64,000 nucleotides of DNA, from the NCBI RefSeq assembly GCF_002902965.1, contig NZ_CP026106.1, forward strand, positions 1,736,001-1,800,000, read 5' to 3'. Shown in pieces: positions 33,654-42,751 of the stretch. The first letter of the stretch is position 1, and each line of letters opens with the position of its first letter. The DNA comes from Paraburkholderia hospita. GTDB lineage: Bacteria; Pseudomonadota; Gammaproteobacteria; Burkholderiales; Burkholderiaceae. The position numbers and the translations under genes were made by a program. Below the pieces are notes generated by a model. That model worked only from the letters and a program-made list of their open reading frames with translations. It did no database searches and had not been told where the DNA came from.

Positions 33654-35509
33654 GTGATCCGCGCTATTCGATCGGTATCGATCTGGGCACCACGCACTGC
33701 GCGCTGTCGTACGTCGATCTCGCCGCCAGCGACGGCGAAAAGACCGAGCAGCAGGTGATGCCCGTCACGCAGCTGACCGCGCCCGGCGCGATCGAAGACC
33801 TCGATCTGCTGCCGTCGTTTCTCTATCTGCCGCACGAAAGCGAACTGACGCCCGGCGATCTCGCGTTGCCGTGGACGGGCGAACGCACCTTCGCCGTCGG
33901 CGAAATGGCGCGCAGCCGGGGCGCAGGCACGCCGATCCGCCTCGTGTCGAGCGCGAAAAGCTGGCTGTGTCATCCGGGCGTCGACCGCCGCGCGGCCATT
34001 CTTCCAAGCGACGCGCCGCCTGAAGTCACGCGCGTTTCGCCGCTCGAAAGCTCGGTACGCTACCTGACGCATCTGCGCGAGGCCTGGAACCACGCGCATC
34101 CCGACGCGCCGTTCGACCAGCAGGAAATCACGGTGACGATTCCCGCGTCGTTCGATCCCGCCGCGCGCGAGCTGACGGCGGAAGCCGCCAACGCCGCCGG
34201 CTACGGCCAGATGACGCTGCTCGAAGAGCCGCAGGCCGCGCTCTATAGCTGGATCCAGAAGAGCACGGGCGGATGGCGCAAGCAGGTCAAGCTCGGCGAC
34301 ATCATCCTCGTCGTCGACGTTGGCGGCGGCACGACCGACCTGTCGCTGATCGCCGTGATCGAACGCGAAGGCAATCTCGAACTGCATCGCGTCGCGGTCG
34401 GCGATCACATTCTGCTCGGCGGCGACAACATGGACCTCGCGCTCGCGCACGTGGTCGCGCGCAAGCTCGCGTCGCAAGGCACGCAGGCCGATCCGTGGCA
34501 ACTGCGTGCCCTCACCTACGCATGCCGTGGCGCGAAGGAAACGCTGCTGTCCGATCCGTCGACGGATGCCGTGCCACTCGTCGTGCCGAGCCGCGGCTCG
34601 AAGCTGATCGGTGGCTCGATCCGCACCGAGCTCACGCGCGACGAACTCACGCAGACGATCCTCGAAGGCTTTTTCCCGCAAGTCGATTCGTCCGCCCGAC
34701 CGGTGACCCGCACGCGCGCCGGCCTCACGCAGCTCGGTTTGCCGTACGCCCAGGACGCGGGCATCACGCGTCATCTCGCGGCGTTTCTCGGCCGCCAGGT
34801 CGCGGCGCTCGCGGAGCTGCAAGGCACGCAGAGCAACGGCCAGTTGCCGCTCGAAGCCAATGCGACGTTTCTGCATCCGACGGCCGTGCTGTTCAACGGC
34901 GGCGTGTTCAAGTCGCCGCTGCTGGTCGAGCGGATCATGACGACGCTCAACGGCTGGCTCGCAGCCGACAGCGCCGCGCCGGCGCGTCTGCTCGAAGGCG
35001 CGGACCTCGATCTCGCCGTCGCGCGCGGCGCCGCGTACTACGGCTATGTGAAGCGCGGCCGTGGTGTGCGCATTCGCGGCGGCACGGCGCGGGCGTACTA
35101 CGTCGCGATCGAATCGGCGATGCCCGCCGTGCCCGGCATGGAGCCGCCCATTTCCGCGCTGTGCGTCGCGCCGTTCGGCATGGAAGAAGGCACCGACGCG
35201 CCGCTGCCGGAACAGGAGTTCGGGCTGGTGGTCGGCGAGCCGGTGCATTTCCGGTTCTTCGGAAGTTCGGTGCGGCGTCTCGATCAGGTCGGCACGATGC
35301 TCGACTACTGGTCGCCGGAGGAATTGCAGGAACTCGAAGAGATCGAAGCGTCGCTGCCCGCTGAAGGCCGCACCGTCGGCGAAGTCGTGCCTGTCAAGCT
35401 GCACGCGCGCGTGACGGAAGCAGGCACGCTCGAACTCGAAGCAATTCCGCGCGGCACGAACGAGCGCTGGAAAGTCGAGTTCGACGTGCGCGGCGGCGCG
35501 CAAGGCTGA
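33650..35509 (+). CDS. Hsp70-family protein 1 (619 aa)
   Basis: An actin-like ATPase of the Hsp70 superfamily. Phosphate 1 motif YSIGIDLGTTHCALSYVDL is at residues 6-24, phosphate 2 VVDVGGGTTDLSLIAV near 220 and LLGGDNMDLAL near 260. The nucleotide domain carries inserts that distinguish it from DnaK, and the C-terminal part is shorter and does not show a DnaK substrate-binding domain or EEVD-like end. The ATGA overlap with DUF2760 indicates coupled translation. It belongs to an operon type, DUF2760-Hsp70-Hsp70, of unknown function. Confidence 0.9.
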   Translation: MSDPRYSIGIDLGTTHCALSYVDLAASDGEKTEQQVMPVTQLTAPGAIEDLDLLPSFLYLPHESELTPGDLALPWTGERTFAVGEMARSRGAGTPIRLVSSAKSWLCHPGVDRRAAILPSDAPPEVTRVSPLESSVRYLTHLREAWNHAHPDAPFDQQEITVTIPASFDPAARELTAEAANAAGYGQMTLLEEPQAALYSWIQKSTGGWRKQVKLGDIILVVDVGGGTTDLSLIAVIEREGNLELHRVAVGDHILLGGDNMDLALAHVVARKLASQGTQADPWQLRALTYACRGAKETLLSDPSTDAVPLVVPSRGSKLIGGSIRTELTRDELTQTILEGFFPQVDSSARPVTRTRAGLTQLGLPYAQDAGITRHLAAFLGRQVAALAELQGTQSNGQLPLEANATFLHPTAVLFNGGVFKSPLLVERIMTTLNGWLAADSAAPARLLEGADLDLAVARGAAYYGYVKRGRGVRIRGGTARAYYVAIESAMPAVPGMEPPISALCVAPFGMEEGTDAPLPEQEFGLVVGEPVHFRFFGSSVRRLDQVGTMLDYWSPEELQELEEIEASLPAEGRTVGEVVPVKLHARVTEAGTLELEAIPRGTNERWKVEFDVRGGAQG

Positions 35510-35523
35510 CCGTCAAGGCTTCG

Positions 35524-38340
35524 ATGAAGCAAAAGCAGAAGCAGGCAGCCGCGCGTTTCACGGTCGGCATCGATCTCGGCACGAGCAATACGGTCGTCGC
35601 GTACGTCGAAACAGGTTCCGACGATATCCGCGTGTTCGAGGTCGATCAGCTCGTCGGGCCCGGCGAACTGGCCGCTCGGCCGCTGTTGCCGTCCGTGCGC
35701 TATCACCCCGCTGCGGGCGAGCTGAATCCGGGCGATGTGCAACTGCCGTGGCCGCAAGCCACTGAACAACCGGGCGGCACACAGCCGCCCGTCGTCGGCC
35801 AGCTTGCGCGCGCGCTCGGCGCGCAGGTGCCGGGACGGCTCGTCACGAGCGCAAAAAGCTGGCTGTCGCACGCATCTGTAGATAGGCTCGCGCCGATCCT
35901 GCCGTGGGGCGCGCCCGACGACGTCGCGAAAGTCTCGCCCGTCGCCGCGAGCGCGAGCTACCTTGCGCACGTGCGCGCCGCCTGGAACACGCGCTTTCCC
36001 GATGCACCGCTCGAACAGCAGAACGTCGTGCTCACGGTGCCCGCATCGTTCGACGAAGGCGCGCGCGCATTGACGCTCGAAGCCGCGCGTCTCGCGAAGC
36101 TGCCCGCGCTACGGCTGCTCGAAGAACCGCAGGCCGCGTTCTATGACTGGCTGTTTCATCATCGGGTCAATCTTCGAGAAGAGTTAAACGACACGAAACT
36201 CGTGCTGATCTGCGACGTCGGCGGCGGCACGACCGATCTCACGCTCATCAAGGTTCACATCGACGCGAGTGGCGAGCCGCAGTTGACGCGCATCGGCGTC
36301 GGCAATCATTTGATGCTCGGCGGCGACAACATGGACCTCGCGCTCGCGCGGCTGGCCGAGACGCGTCTTACACAGTCGCAGGACGGCCAGGCGCGGTTGT
36401 CGGCGGCGAGCCTGTCGCAATTGGTCGAGCGCTGCCGCGTCGCCAAAGAGCAATTGCTCGATGCGGACGCGCCCGAATCGGTCGCAATCACGCTGCTCGG
36501 CTCTGGCTCGCGCCTGATCGGCGGCGCGCGCACCACGCATCTGACGCGCGACGAGATCGGGCGCGTCGTGGTCGACGGATTCTTTCCGCAGGTGTCCGCC
36601 GACGAGATGCCGCGCCGCTCGCGCGCCGCCATCGTCGAGTTCGGCCTGCCGTATGCCAGCGACGCCGCCGTCACGCGACACGTCGCGGCGTTTCTGAAGC
36701 GGCTCGCCGCGCAATCGCGCGAGGCGCTCGGCGAGGCTGACGGGAACAGCGCAGACGACACGCTACCCGTCCCCGACACGCTGCTGCTCAACGGCGGCGT
36801 GTTCCGCGCACACGCGCTGACGCAACGGCTCGCCGACACGCTCGGCGCATGGCGCGGCGAGCCGTTGCACGTACTCCAGAACGATCATCCCGATGTCGCC
36901 GTCGCGCGCGGCGCCGTCGCTTATGGGCTCGCGCGCGCGGGCAACGCGCCGCGCATCGGCGGCGGCTCGGCGCGCAGCTATTTCCTCGTGCTCGAAGGCG
37001 ATCAGGGCATCTGCCTGCTGCCGCGCGGCACGGAAGAAGCGCACGAGGTGCATCTCGACAATCGCGTGTTCGCGCTGCGACTCGGGCAGCCGGTGCGTTT
37101 TCATTTGATGTCGACGGTCGCCGATACGCGCTTCAAACCCGGCGAACTCACCGATCTGTCGCAAGGCGATTTCATCCGCCTGCCGCCCATCGCAACCGTC
37201 GTGCAACGCCAGCAGGCATCCGATGCCGACGAGCGGCCCGTGAAGCTCACCACGTCGATCACCGAAGTCGGCACGCTCGAAGTGAACTGCATCGCGACCG
37301 ACGACCCTTCGCAACGCTGGCTGCTGCAATTCGAATTGCGGCGCGACGAGGCCTCTGCGACAACCCATGAAGACGGCGAGAGCGCACGCCACGCGTCGCT
37401 CGATCACGCGATCGAACTGATCGAGCGCGCGTTCGGCGCGCGTGCATCGAATGTCGGGCCCAACGAAGTGAAGCGTCTGCGCGCGCAACTCGAACACACG
37501 CTCGGCCCGCGCGAAAACTGGGACGTAGCACTCTTGCGCGAACTGTTCGGCGCATTGTGGGACCGCGCGAGGCGCCGGCGCCGCTCGGCGGATCACGAGC
37601 GGCTATGGCTCAATCTCGCGGGCTATTGCCTGCGGCCAGGCTTCGGCTATCCACTCGACGAATGGCGCGTCGAGCAGCTGTGGTCGATTTTCGACGACGG
37701 CATCCAGTACATCCACGAAAGCCGGGTGTGGTCCGAATGGTGGACGCTATGGCGTCGCGCGGCAGGCGGGCTGAGTGAGGACGCGCAGTTGCAGTTGCTC
37801 GACGCGATGGAGTTCCTGCAAGCCGCGAGCATCAAAAAGCAGAAGCTGCCGTTCGATCCCGCCAAGGTCGGCTATGCGGACATGATTCGTGTGCAGGCGT
37901 CGCTGGAGCGCATTTCGGTGGAGCGCAAGATCGCGCTTGCGCAGAATTTGCTCGAGCGGCTGCGCAAGCCTTCGGAGAATCATCAAACGTGGTGGGCGGT
38001 CGGGCGGATTGGCGCGCGGCTGCCGTTCTACGGCAGCGCGCATGGCGTCGTGCCGCCCGAGGTCGCGCTGCCCTGGCTCGAAGCCGTGCTTGCGCTGGAC
38101 TGGAAAAAGGTCGAGCCCGCCGCGTTCGCCGCCGTGCAGCTGTCGCGCATGACGGGCGACCGTTCGCGCGACCTGCCCGACGCAGCGCGCGAAACGGTGA
38201 TACGGCGGCTCGAAACGCTCGGCGCGGCGCCCGCGTGGATCCAGATGGTCCGCGAGACCGTCGCGCTCGATGAAGCCGACACCGGCCGCGTATTCGGCGA
38301 ATCGTTGCCGGCCGGGCTGAAGCTGATCGGCGGCGCGTAG
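35524..38340 (+). CDS. Hsp70-family protein 2 with large C-terminal domain (938 aa)
   Basis: The N-terminal 600 residues are a second Hsp70-like ATPase: FTVGIDLGTSNTVVAYVET at 14-32, LICDVGGGTTDLTLIKV near 227, LGGDNMDLALARLAE near 265. The C-terminal 320 residues are predominantly helical (from about 620: HAIELIERAFGARASNVGP, ELFGALWDRARRRRRSADHE, WWTLWRRAAGGLSEDAQLQL and so on), matching the DUF3731 extension of these proteins. Starts 14 bases after the first Hsp70 gene. The pair may act as a heterodimer; clients are not known. Convergent with the universal stress gene, 1 base apart. Confidence 0.9.
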   Translation: MKQKQKQAAARFTVGIDLGTSNTVVAYVETGSDDIRVFEVDQLVGPGELAARPLLPSVRYHPAAGELNPGDVQLPWPQATEQPGGTQPPVVGQLARALGAQVPGRLVTSAKSWLSHASVDRLAPILPWGAPDDVAKVSPVAASASYLAHVRAAWNTRFPDAPLEQQNVVLTVPASFDEGARALTLEAARLAKLPALRLLEEPQAAFYDWLFHHRVNLREELNDTKLVLICDVGGGTTDLTLIKVHIDASGEPQLTRIGVGNHLMLGGDNMDLALARLAETRLTQSQDGQARLSAASLSQLVERCRVAKEQLLDADAPESVAITLLGSGSRLIGGARTTHLTRDEIGRVVVDGFFPQVSADEMPRRSRAAIVEFGLPYASDAAVTRHVAAFLKRLAAQSREALGEADGNSADDTLPVPDTLLLNGGVFRAHALTQRLADTLGAWRGEPLHVLQNDHPDVAVARGAVAYGLARAGNAPRIGGGSARSYFLVLEGDQGICLLPRGTEEAHEVHLDNRVFALRLGQPVRFHLMSTVADTRFKPGELTDLSQGDFIRLPPIATVVQRQQASDADERPVKLTTSITEVGTLEVNCIATDDPSQRWLLQFELRRDEASATTHEDGESARHASLDHAIELIERAFGARASNVGPNEVKRLRAQLEHTLGPRENWDVALLRELFGALWDRARRRRRSADHERLWLNLAGYCLRPGFGYPLDEWRVEQLWSIFDDGIQYIHESRVWSEWWTLWRRAAGGLSEDAQLQLLDAMEFLQAASIKKQKLPFDPAKVGYADMIRVQASLERISVERKIALAQNLLERLRKPSENHQTWWAVGRIGARLPFYGSAHGVVPPEVALPWLEAVLALDWKKVEPAAFAAVQLSRMTGDRSRDLPDAARETVIRRLETLGAAPAWIQMVRETVALDEADTGRVFGESLPAGLKLIGGA

Positions 38341-38341
38341 C

Positions 38342-38872
38342 TCAAAGCGTTTGAGCACGAGCGGGTGCGCTCGCACGTGCCTGCTGATGGAGATAAGCTT
38401 CTTCGCCTGCGGGCTCATCGCGGCGTGCATCGGCTGTTGCTGTGACGAGCACCGCGCGACGCGTGCAGCGCGCGACCACGTCGCTCATCCGCTCTTCCCA
38501 GAAACGCCATTTCGAGCCATGCCCCGCGCCGACGACGATCATGTCCGCGTCGAGTTCATCGGCGAACCGCGCGATTCTGCGGCCCACGCTGCCGCCTTCG
38601 AGCTGCACCGTGACGGCCCGCGTATGAATGTCCCATGCGTCGAGTTCGAACACTTCATTGCAGCGGCGCTCGACCGTGCGCTCCAGTTCTTCGACCATCT
38701 GTATCGAGTCGAGGCAGCCGTACTCGACACCCGCCATCGCCCACCAGGGCATCGTGTCGACGACATACACGGCCGTCAGCCGTGCGCCCGTGTGGCGCGC
38801 CTTGTCGATGGCGGACTTCAATACATTGTTGTCCGGGTTCGTGCCGATCGCTACCAGAATGTGCCTGATCAT
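38342..38872 (-). CDS. Universal stress protein
   Basis: A 176-residue UspA-like protein. It opens with MIRHILVAIGTNPDNNVLKSAIDKA, the standard first strand and Asp/Asn loop, and has ADMIVVGAGHGSKWRFWEERMSDVVARCTRRAVLV at the end of the fold. The ATP-binding signature G-x2-G-x9-G-(S/T) is altered (GAGHG, then MSDV), so it may not bind ATP like the MJ0577 group. A basic/Ala-rich tail of 25 residues follows. GGAGG ribosome site. Role: general stress; not specific. Confidence 0.85.
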   Translation of the reverse strand: MIRHILVAIGTNPDNNVLKSAIDKARHTGARLTAVYVVDTMPWWAMAGVEYGCLDSIQMVEELERTVERRCNEVFELDAWDIHTRAVTVQLEGGSVGRRIARFADELDADMIVVGAGHGSKWRFWEERMSDVVARCTRRAVLVTATADARRDEPAGEEAYLHQQARASAPARAQTL

Positions 38873-39004
38873 TTCGTGTGCCTCCGTCGTTACGTTGCTT
38901 CCATGTCAAGCATGATGCGACGCGAGACTTAGCGATAAATGAGCGAGGCACGGCACGCTGCGGCAGATGCGCAGCAAGATTGAACTGAGGATTCGAGAGA
39001 AAGC

Positions 39005-39029
39005 GGATGGCGCGGAGCGCGCCATCCGT
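39005..39029. terminator. Hairpin downstream of the SYLF lipoprotein gene
   Basis: CGGATGGCGCG and CGCGCCATCCG form an 11-bp perfect stem with a 3-base loop, followed on the minus strand by CTTTCTCTC. It lies 38 bases beyond the SYLF gene stop. Confidence 0.65.
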
Positions 39030-39066
39030 GGCATGTGACGGGACAAATGCGATCGGACGAATGCGA

Positions 39067-39663
39067 TCAGATGATCAGGCGGGAAATCTTCGAGCCTTCC
39101 AGCGATACGCCCGCCATCAGCCCGGCGTTCGTGAGCACGAACGCTTCGACTGGACTCATCGCCGTCGACGTATCGACGTTGCCGTTCGCGCCGACGTTCA
39201 CGAGCGCGACCGACGCATCGACGCCTGCTGACCAGCCCTGGCTGCGAGTGAACTCGCTGAGTGCGTCATCCGTCATGAACAGCATGACGATCGCCTTCGA
39301 CTGCGCGCCGATCTGCAAGCCGAACGACGCCGCCGCGATGCTGTAATAGCCCGACGTCTGCCCGCCGACGCGCAGTGCGCCCTGCCCGTACTGCCCGCCG
39401 AACCAGAAGCCCGCCGAGATCACCGAAGGGAAGACGAGGATGCCGCGCGACTTGTCGGCGAGTTCACGCGAGCCGCCGATGGTGTTGAACAGACGCGTGA
39501 GTGTTCCGTTGACGTCGGCGTCGATCGACTGGCGCTTGCCCGCGTTCGCTTCGGGCGACGCATCCGACGACGGCCCCGTGGTCGTGCAGCCCGCGAGCGC
39601 CAATCCGCCCGTAGCGAGCGCGGCCGTGGTCATGGCGATGAATCGGCGGCGTTGTATTGTCAT
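39067..39663 (-). CDS. SYLF/YSC84-type lipoprotein
   Basis: A 198-residue exported protein. The start at 39663 has GGGAG upstream. A signal sequence with RRRFIAMTTAALATGGLALAG precedes the lipobox Cys in LAGC, so it is likely a lipoprotein, possibly Tat-exported. The mature domain has the SYLF/YSC84 pattern: LADKSRGILVFPSVISAGFWFGGQYGQGALRVGG, SIAAASFGLQIGAQSKAIVMLFMTDDAL, and SPVEAFVLTNAGLMAGVSLEGSKI. SYLF domains bind lipids. It may stabilise the envelope; the precise function is unknown. Confidence 0.88.
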   Translation of the reverse strand: MTIQRRRFIAMTTAALATGGLALAGCTTTGPSSDASPEANAGKRQSIDADVNGTLTRLFNTIGGSRELADKSRGILVFPSVISAGFWFGGQYGQGALRVGGQTSGYYSIAAASFGLQIGAQSKAIVMLFMTDDALSEFTRSQGWSAGVDASVALVNVGANGNVDTSTAMSPVEAFVLTNAGLMAGVSLEGSKISRLII

Positions 39664-39784
39664 TGTTTCTCCCTTGCTTGATGCCGTTGATGAGTCCGTT
39701 AGCAGATGTGCTGCCATCATTGTGCTTCGTCGATCCTATCCGATGACAGCGAATGCCGCGTTCGAGTTCCTTACCGCCCGCACT

Positions 39785-40480
39785 TCAAGCATTGGCGATG
39801 CGCTCATGCATGGCGCGGCAATGGCGCACCAGTTCGGGCCGCGACAGCACATACGCCTTCAGCGGCGTGTCGATCTCATAGAAATAAATGTTCGCGACAA
39901 AGCCGTAGATTGCAGCGTCGATGGTCGCCGGTTCGGGGCCGAACACGAAGCCGCTATCGCCGAGCAGATCAGCCACCACCCGCAAATCGCCGATACCTCG
40001 CGCGTACACCTGATCCGGCTCGTAACGGCCGATGCCCTGATAGTGATAGCGCTGCCGGTTGTACTCGCGCGCCGCTTCGAGATCGCTCGCGGTGACGTCG
40101 GCGTGCTCGCGCAGCACGGCATCGCGAAATGCCGGCCAATAACGATCGTCGCGCCAGCGCGAATAGCTCATCGGCCAATAGAGATCGTCGAGTGTGCGGC
40201 GCACAAGGAAGTCGAGATTCGCCTGACCTTGCGATAGCGCGCTGTCGATCCGCAGATCGTACTTGTCCTTCAGATAAGCGATGATCGCGTCGCTGTCGCC
40301 GATCGTTTCGCCATCGTCCGACAGATACGGTAACTGGCCGCGCGGCGCGCGCGTCGTATCGAGAATATGTTGGTGCTCGAAATCGAGCCCGCACAGCCGC
40401 ATGAACGCGTAGACCTTCAGGCCGAACGCGTTGTTGTCGGCGACACCGAACAGATCGGGGTACGAATACAGCGTCAGCAT
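39785..40480 (-). CDS. Glutathione S-transferase family protein
   Basis: A 231-residue protein with an N-terminal thioredoxin-fold domain (MLTLYSYPDLFGVADNNAFG, then RGQLPYLSDDGETIGDSDAIIAYL giving the cis-Pro and the glutathione-binding Glu/Asp-Ser) and an all-helical C-terminal domain. The region resembles the metaxin/FAX-like GST group. The ATG at 40480 has GGAGG upstream. The catalytic Ser/Cys/Tyr near the N-terminus is uncertain, so conjugating activity is not assured. Divergent from the PTS-IIA-like gene. Confidence 0.85.
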   Translation of the reverse strand: MLTLYSYPDLFGVADNNAFGLKVYAFMRLCGLDFEHQHILDTTRAPRGQLPYLSDDGETIGDSDAIIAYLKDKYDLRIDSALSQGQANLDFLVRRTLDDLYWPMSYSRWRDDRYWPAFRDAVLREHADVTASDLEAAREYNRQRYHYQGIGRYEPDQVYARGIGDLRVVADLLGDSGFVFGPEPATIDAAIYGFVANIYFYEIDTPLKAYVLSRPELVRHCRAMHERIANA

Positions 40481-40686
40481 GAATGAAGCCTCCGGGCGGG
40501 TGTGGTACGTGAGTATCGATTCTGCGGGCATTCTTCATGGGCAAAGCACGGTGCTACAGGCACGTCTTTAACACCGTTGCGCACCGCAATGCGTGCGACA
40601 ACCCACATTCGGGCGTTCGGTTTTTTTATTCGGTTTTAATGCGAATCGCGCTACGCTAGCTTCGTTGTCAGTCTGGAGAAAAGGGC

Positions 40687-41637
40687 ATGACGAAGACCCG
40701 AGCCATTCTGCGCGCCATTTTCGGCGTTCACCACCATCACGACGATACTGCGAGGCGCCGCGCGGCCCGTCGCAGCGTGATGATGCGCGTAACGCTCGAC
40801 GCGCAACACGTTACACCGCTGCGCCGCGCGCTGACCCGCGATTGCGCGGGCCAGCCGTGGACCATCCGCATCGCGACACTGCCGCATACCGAGCGCGTGC
40901 AGCTCTCGCTGTATCTGCCGAAAGACGCGGTGAACGGCGCGATCCAGCAGGTGACGCGTATTGCGCCCGCCGCGCAGTTCGGTCATCTGTTCGAGATTCC
41001 CGACACGCCGACGGACGGCTGGCGCGATCTGCTGCGCGCAACCTCGTGGGCGCAGGCAGCGAGCGCGTTGCGCCCCGCGAAGCCGCCCGTCAAAACCAGC
41101 GACGACGACGTCGAGACGCTCGACCGTCTGCTGAGCCCCGGCAACGTGCTGCTCGACACGGACGCCGCCAATCGCGCGGCGCTCTTCGCGCAACTCGGCG
41201 CGTTTTGCGAAACACACTATGGTGTGCCCGCCGGCCAGGTGATCGACGGACTGAACACGCGTGAAGCGCTCGGTTCGACGGGGCTCGGACAAGGCGTCGC
41301 CGTGCCGCATAGCCAGATCGCGGGCTTGCTGACGGCGGTCGTGCTGTACGTGCGCCCGCGCGTGCCGCTCGACTTCGACGCGCCGGACGCGAAGCCCGTC
41401 AGTGACGTGATCGCGCTGCTCGTGCCCGAAGGCGCGAACACGATGCATCTGAATCTGCTCGCGGATGTCGCGCAGCGCTTTTGCGATCAGCATTTTCGCG
41501 AGCGCCTGCACGCGTGCGGCAGTGCAAGCGAAGTGTGCCGGTTGTTCAGCAGCGCCGCCGAGCCGGCCGACATACCTTCACTGATGCCTCATCCTGCTGC
41601 GCGTGGCGATGCGTCCAGCGCGCGTCTGCGGGCGTGA
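40687..41637 (+). CDS. PTS EIIA-domain protein (PtsN-like) with N-terminal extension
   Basis: A 316-residue protein. Residues 145-290 form a type-2 EIIA domain with the phosphorylation site His208 in GVAVPHSQI preceded by LNTREALGSTGLGQG, as in PtsN and fructose EIIA. Residues 1-135 are an extra domain beginning with a His-rich HHHHDD and containing RVTLDAQHVTPLRRALTRDC, which looks like an ACT-like fold. No EIIB or EIIC gene is nearby, so it probably serves regulation rather than sugar uptake. A GGAGAA ribosome site precedes the ATG. Confidence 0.8.
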   Translation: MTKTRAILRAIFGVHHHHDDTARRRAARRSVMMRVTLDAQHVTPLRRALTRDCAGQPWTIRIATLPHTERVQLSLYLPKDAVNGAIQQVTRIAPAAQFGHLFEIPDTPTDGWRDLLRATSWAQAASALRPAKPPVKTSDDDVETLDRLLSPGNVLLDTDAANRAALFAQLGAFCETHYGVPAGQVIDGLNTREALGSTGLGQGVAVPHSQIAGLLTAVVLYVRPRVPLDFDAPDAKPVSDVIALLVPEGANTMHLNLLADVAQRFCDQHFRERLHACGSASEVCRLFSSAAEPADIPSLMPHPAARGDASSARLRA

Positions 41638-41662
41638 CGCTCACCCCAATCACCTTGCCCGT

Positions 41663-42256
41663 TCATTCCCAGCGGACTTCGTCGCGGCCCTGCAACGCCG
41701 CGACGCGCAAGGTTTCCTGAGTGCGCCGGAACACACGCGGCGGCACACTCGGCGAGTCTTCCGCGAGCCGGTCAAGGATGTCGCGCACTTCACTCACGTA
41801 GCGGCCGTCGCGCGCGCCGGTGTCGCCTGCGTAGATCGCCTCCAGCCTGCGTCGCACGGCGCCATAGCGCGCGCCCGCCGAACGATGCTGTTCGGCACGC
41901 TCCGCATAGCGCAGAAACGTCTGCAACGCCGCTGACACGGCCGCCGCGATGCTCACCAGCCCGACGACGAGCCGCACCCATCGCGAGTCTGCCGACGCCA
42001 CCAGCGACAAAAACACCGTCGTCCCGACCACGGCCGACACGACCGTCACGCCGATGCCGAACATCCGGTTACGCGCGGCAAGCAGATCGGCCATGTCGTA
42101 ATGGCTTTTCTGCGACTCGCGCGCGCGGCGAATCCACTTCAACAGCAACTCGTCCTCGTTGACGGGCGGCCGGTATTCGGCGCGCCCGCTCAAAGCGGGA
42201 TCGGGACGCGAGCCCACACCGGCGCCCGGCTCCGCATGCGTATCGACCATCGTCAT
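41663..42256 (-). CDS. SLATT-domain membrane protein
   Basis: A 197-residue protein with an N-terminal disordered part (1-30), a helix (LLLKWIRRARESQKSHYDMADLL), two transmembrane helices at about 66-86 and 94-115 and a C-terminal cytoplasmic helical part containing AERAEQHRSAGARYGAVRRRLE. This order is that of SLATT proteins, predicted pore-forming effectors in some nucleotide-signalled defence systems. No SLOG, cyclase or other sensor is adjacent; it is divergent from an HNH-type gene. The start at 42256 has AGGAAGG. Confidence 0.72.
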   Translation of the reverse strand: MTMVDTHAEPGAGVGSRPDPALSGRAEYRPPVNEDELLLKWIRRARESQKSHYDMADLLAARNRMFGIGVTVVSAVVGTTVFLSLVASADSRWVRLVVGLVSIAAAVSAALQTFLRYAERAEQHRSAGARYGAVRRRLEAIYAGDTGARDGRYVSEVRDILDRLAEDSPSVPPRVFRRTQETLRVAALQGRDEVRWE

Positions 42257-42371
42257 GCCCTTGCCTTCCTTTGACGAAGAGAGGCCAGCATAGCATCGCG
42301 GCTTGCACGTACGCACGGTGCGAGTGCCCACCGCGAAAGTTGGTAGGATGATGGAATCCGCAGGGGTATCG

Positions 42372-42692
42372 ATGGCAAAGCGTGATGTGGAGTCCTGGTA
42401 TCGGCCGCCGGCGGAAGAAGCGTGTCCGTTGTGTGGCCGCGCGATTCCGGCCGATCAGCGCGACGAGCATCATCTGGTTCCGAAGGCCGAAGGCGGCCGC
42501 GAAACGGTCACGCTGCACCGGATCTGCCATCGGCAGTTGCATGCGCTCTTTTCGGAGCGCGAGCTGGCGACAACCTATGCATCCGTCGATCGCCTGCTCG
42601 AAAACGAACAAGTTAGAGCTTTCGTGAACTGGGTACGCACGAAGCCCGATGGGTTTCACGAGCGTACGCGCAGCAGCCGGCGCAAGCGCTGA
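42372..42692 (+). CDS. HNH endonuclease-type protein, 106 aa
   Basis: A small protein with a complete-looking HNH zinc-finger nuclease core: CPLCGR (Cys18, Cys21), DEHHLVPKAEGG (His33, His34), LHRICHRQLHALF (Cys52, His53). The C-terminus is basic (RTKPDGFHERTRSSRRKR). HNH proteins of this compact kind occur widely as free genes; some act in defence or are selfish nucleases. The ATG at 42372 follows AGGGG; an upstream ATG at 42348 is possible. It is 115 bases from the divergent SLATT gene. Target is unknown. Confidence 0.78.
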   Translation: MAKRDVESWYRPPAEEACPLCGRAIPADQRDEHHLVPKAEGGRETVTLHRICHRQLHALFSERELATTYASVDRLLENEQVRAFVNWVRTKPDGFHERTRSSRRKR

Positions 42693-42751
42693 AACGTACC
42701 GCGCGCATCGGGCGCGTGGTGCCCGTCGTGCCGATAACAACGGAACAAGTC

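Noticed and set aside
33440..35503. 687-codon open frame on the minus strand
   Set aside because: It is antisense to the first Hsp70 gene, with Arg/Ala-rich sequence and no recognisable motif.
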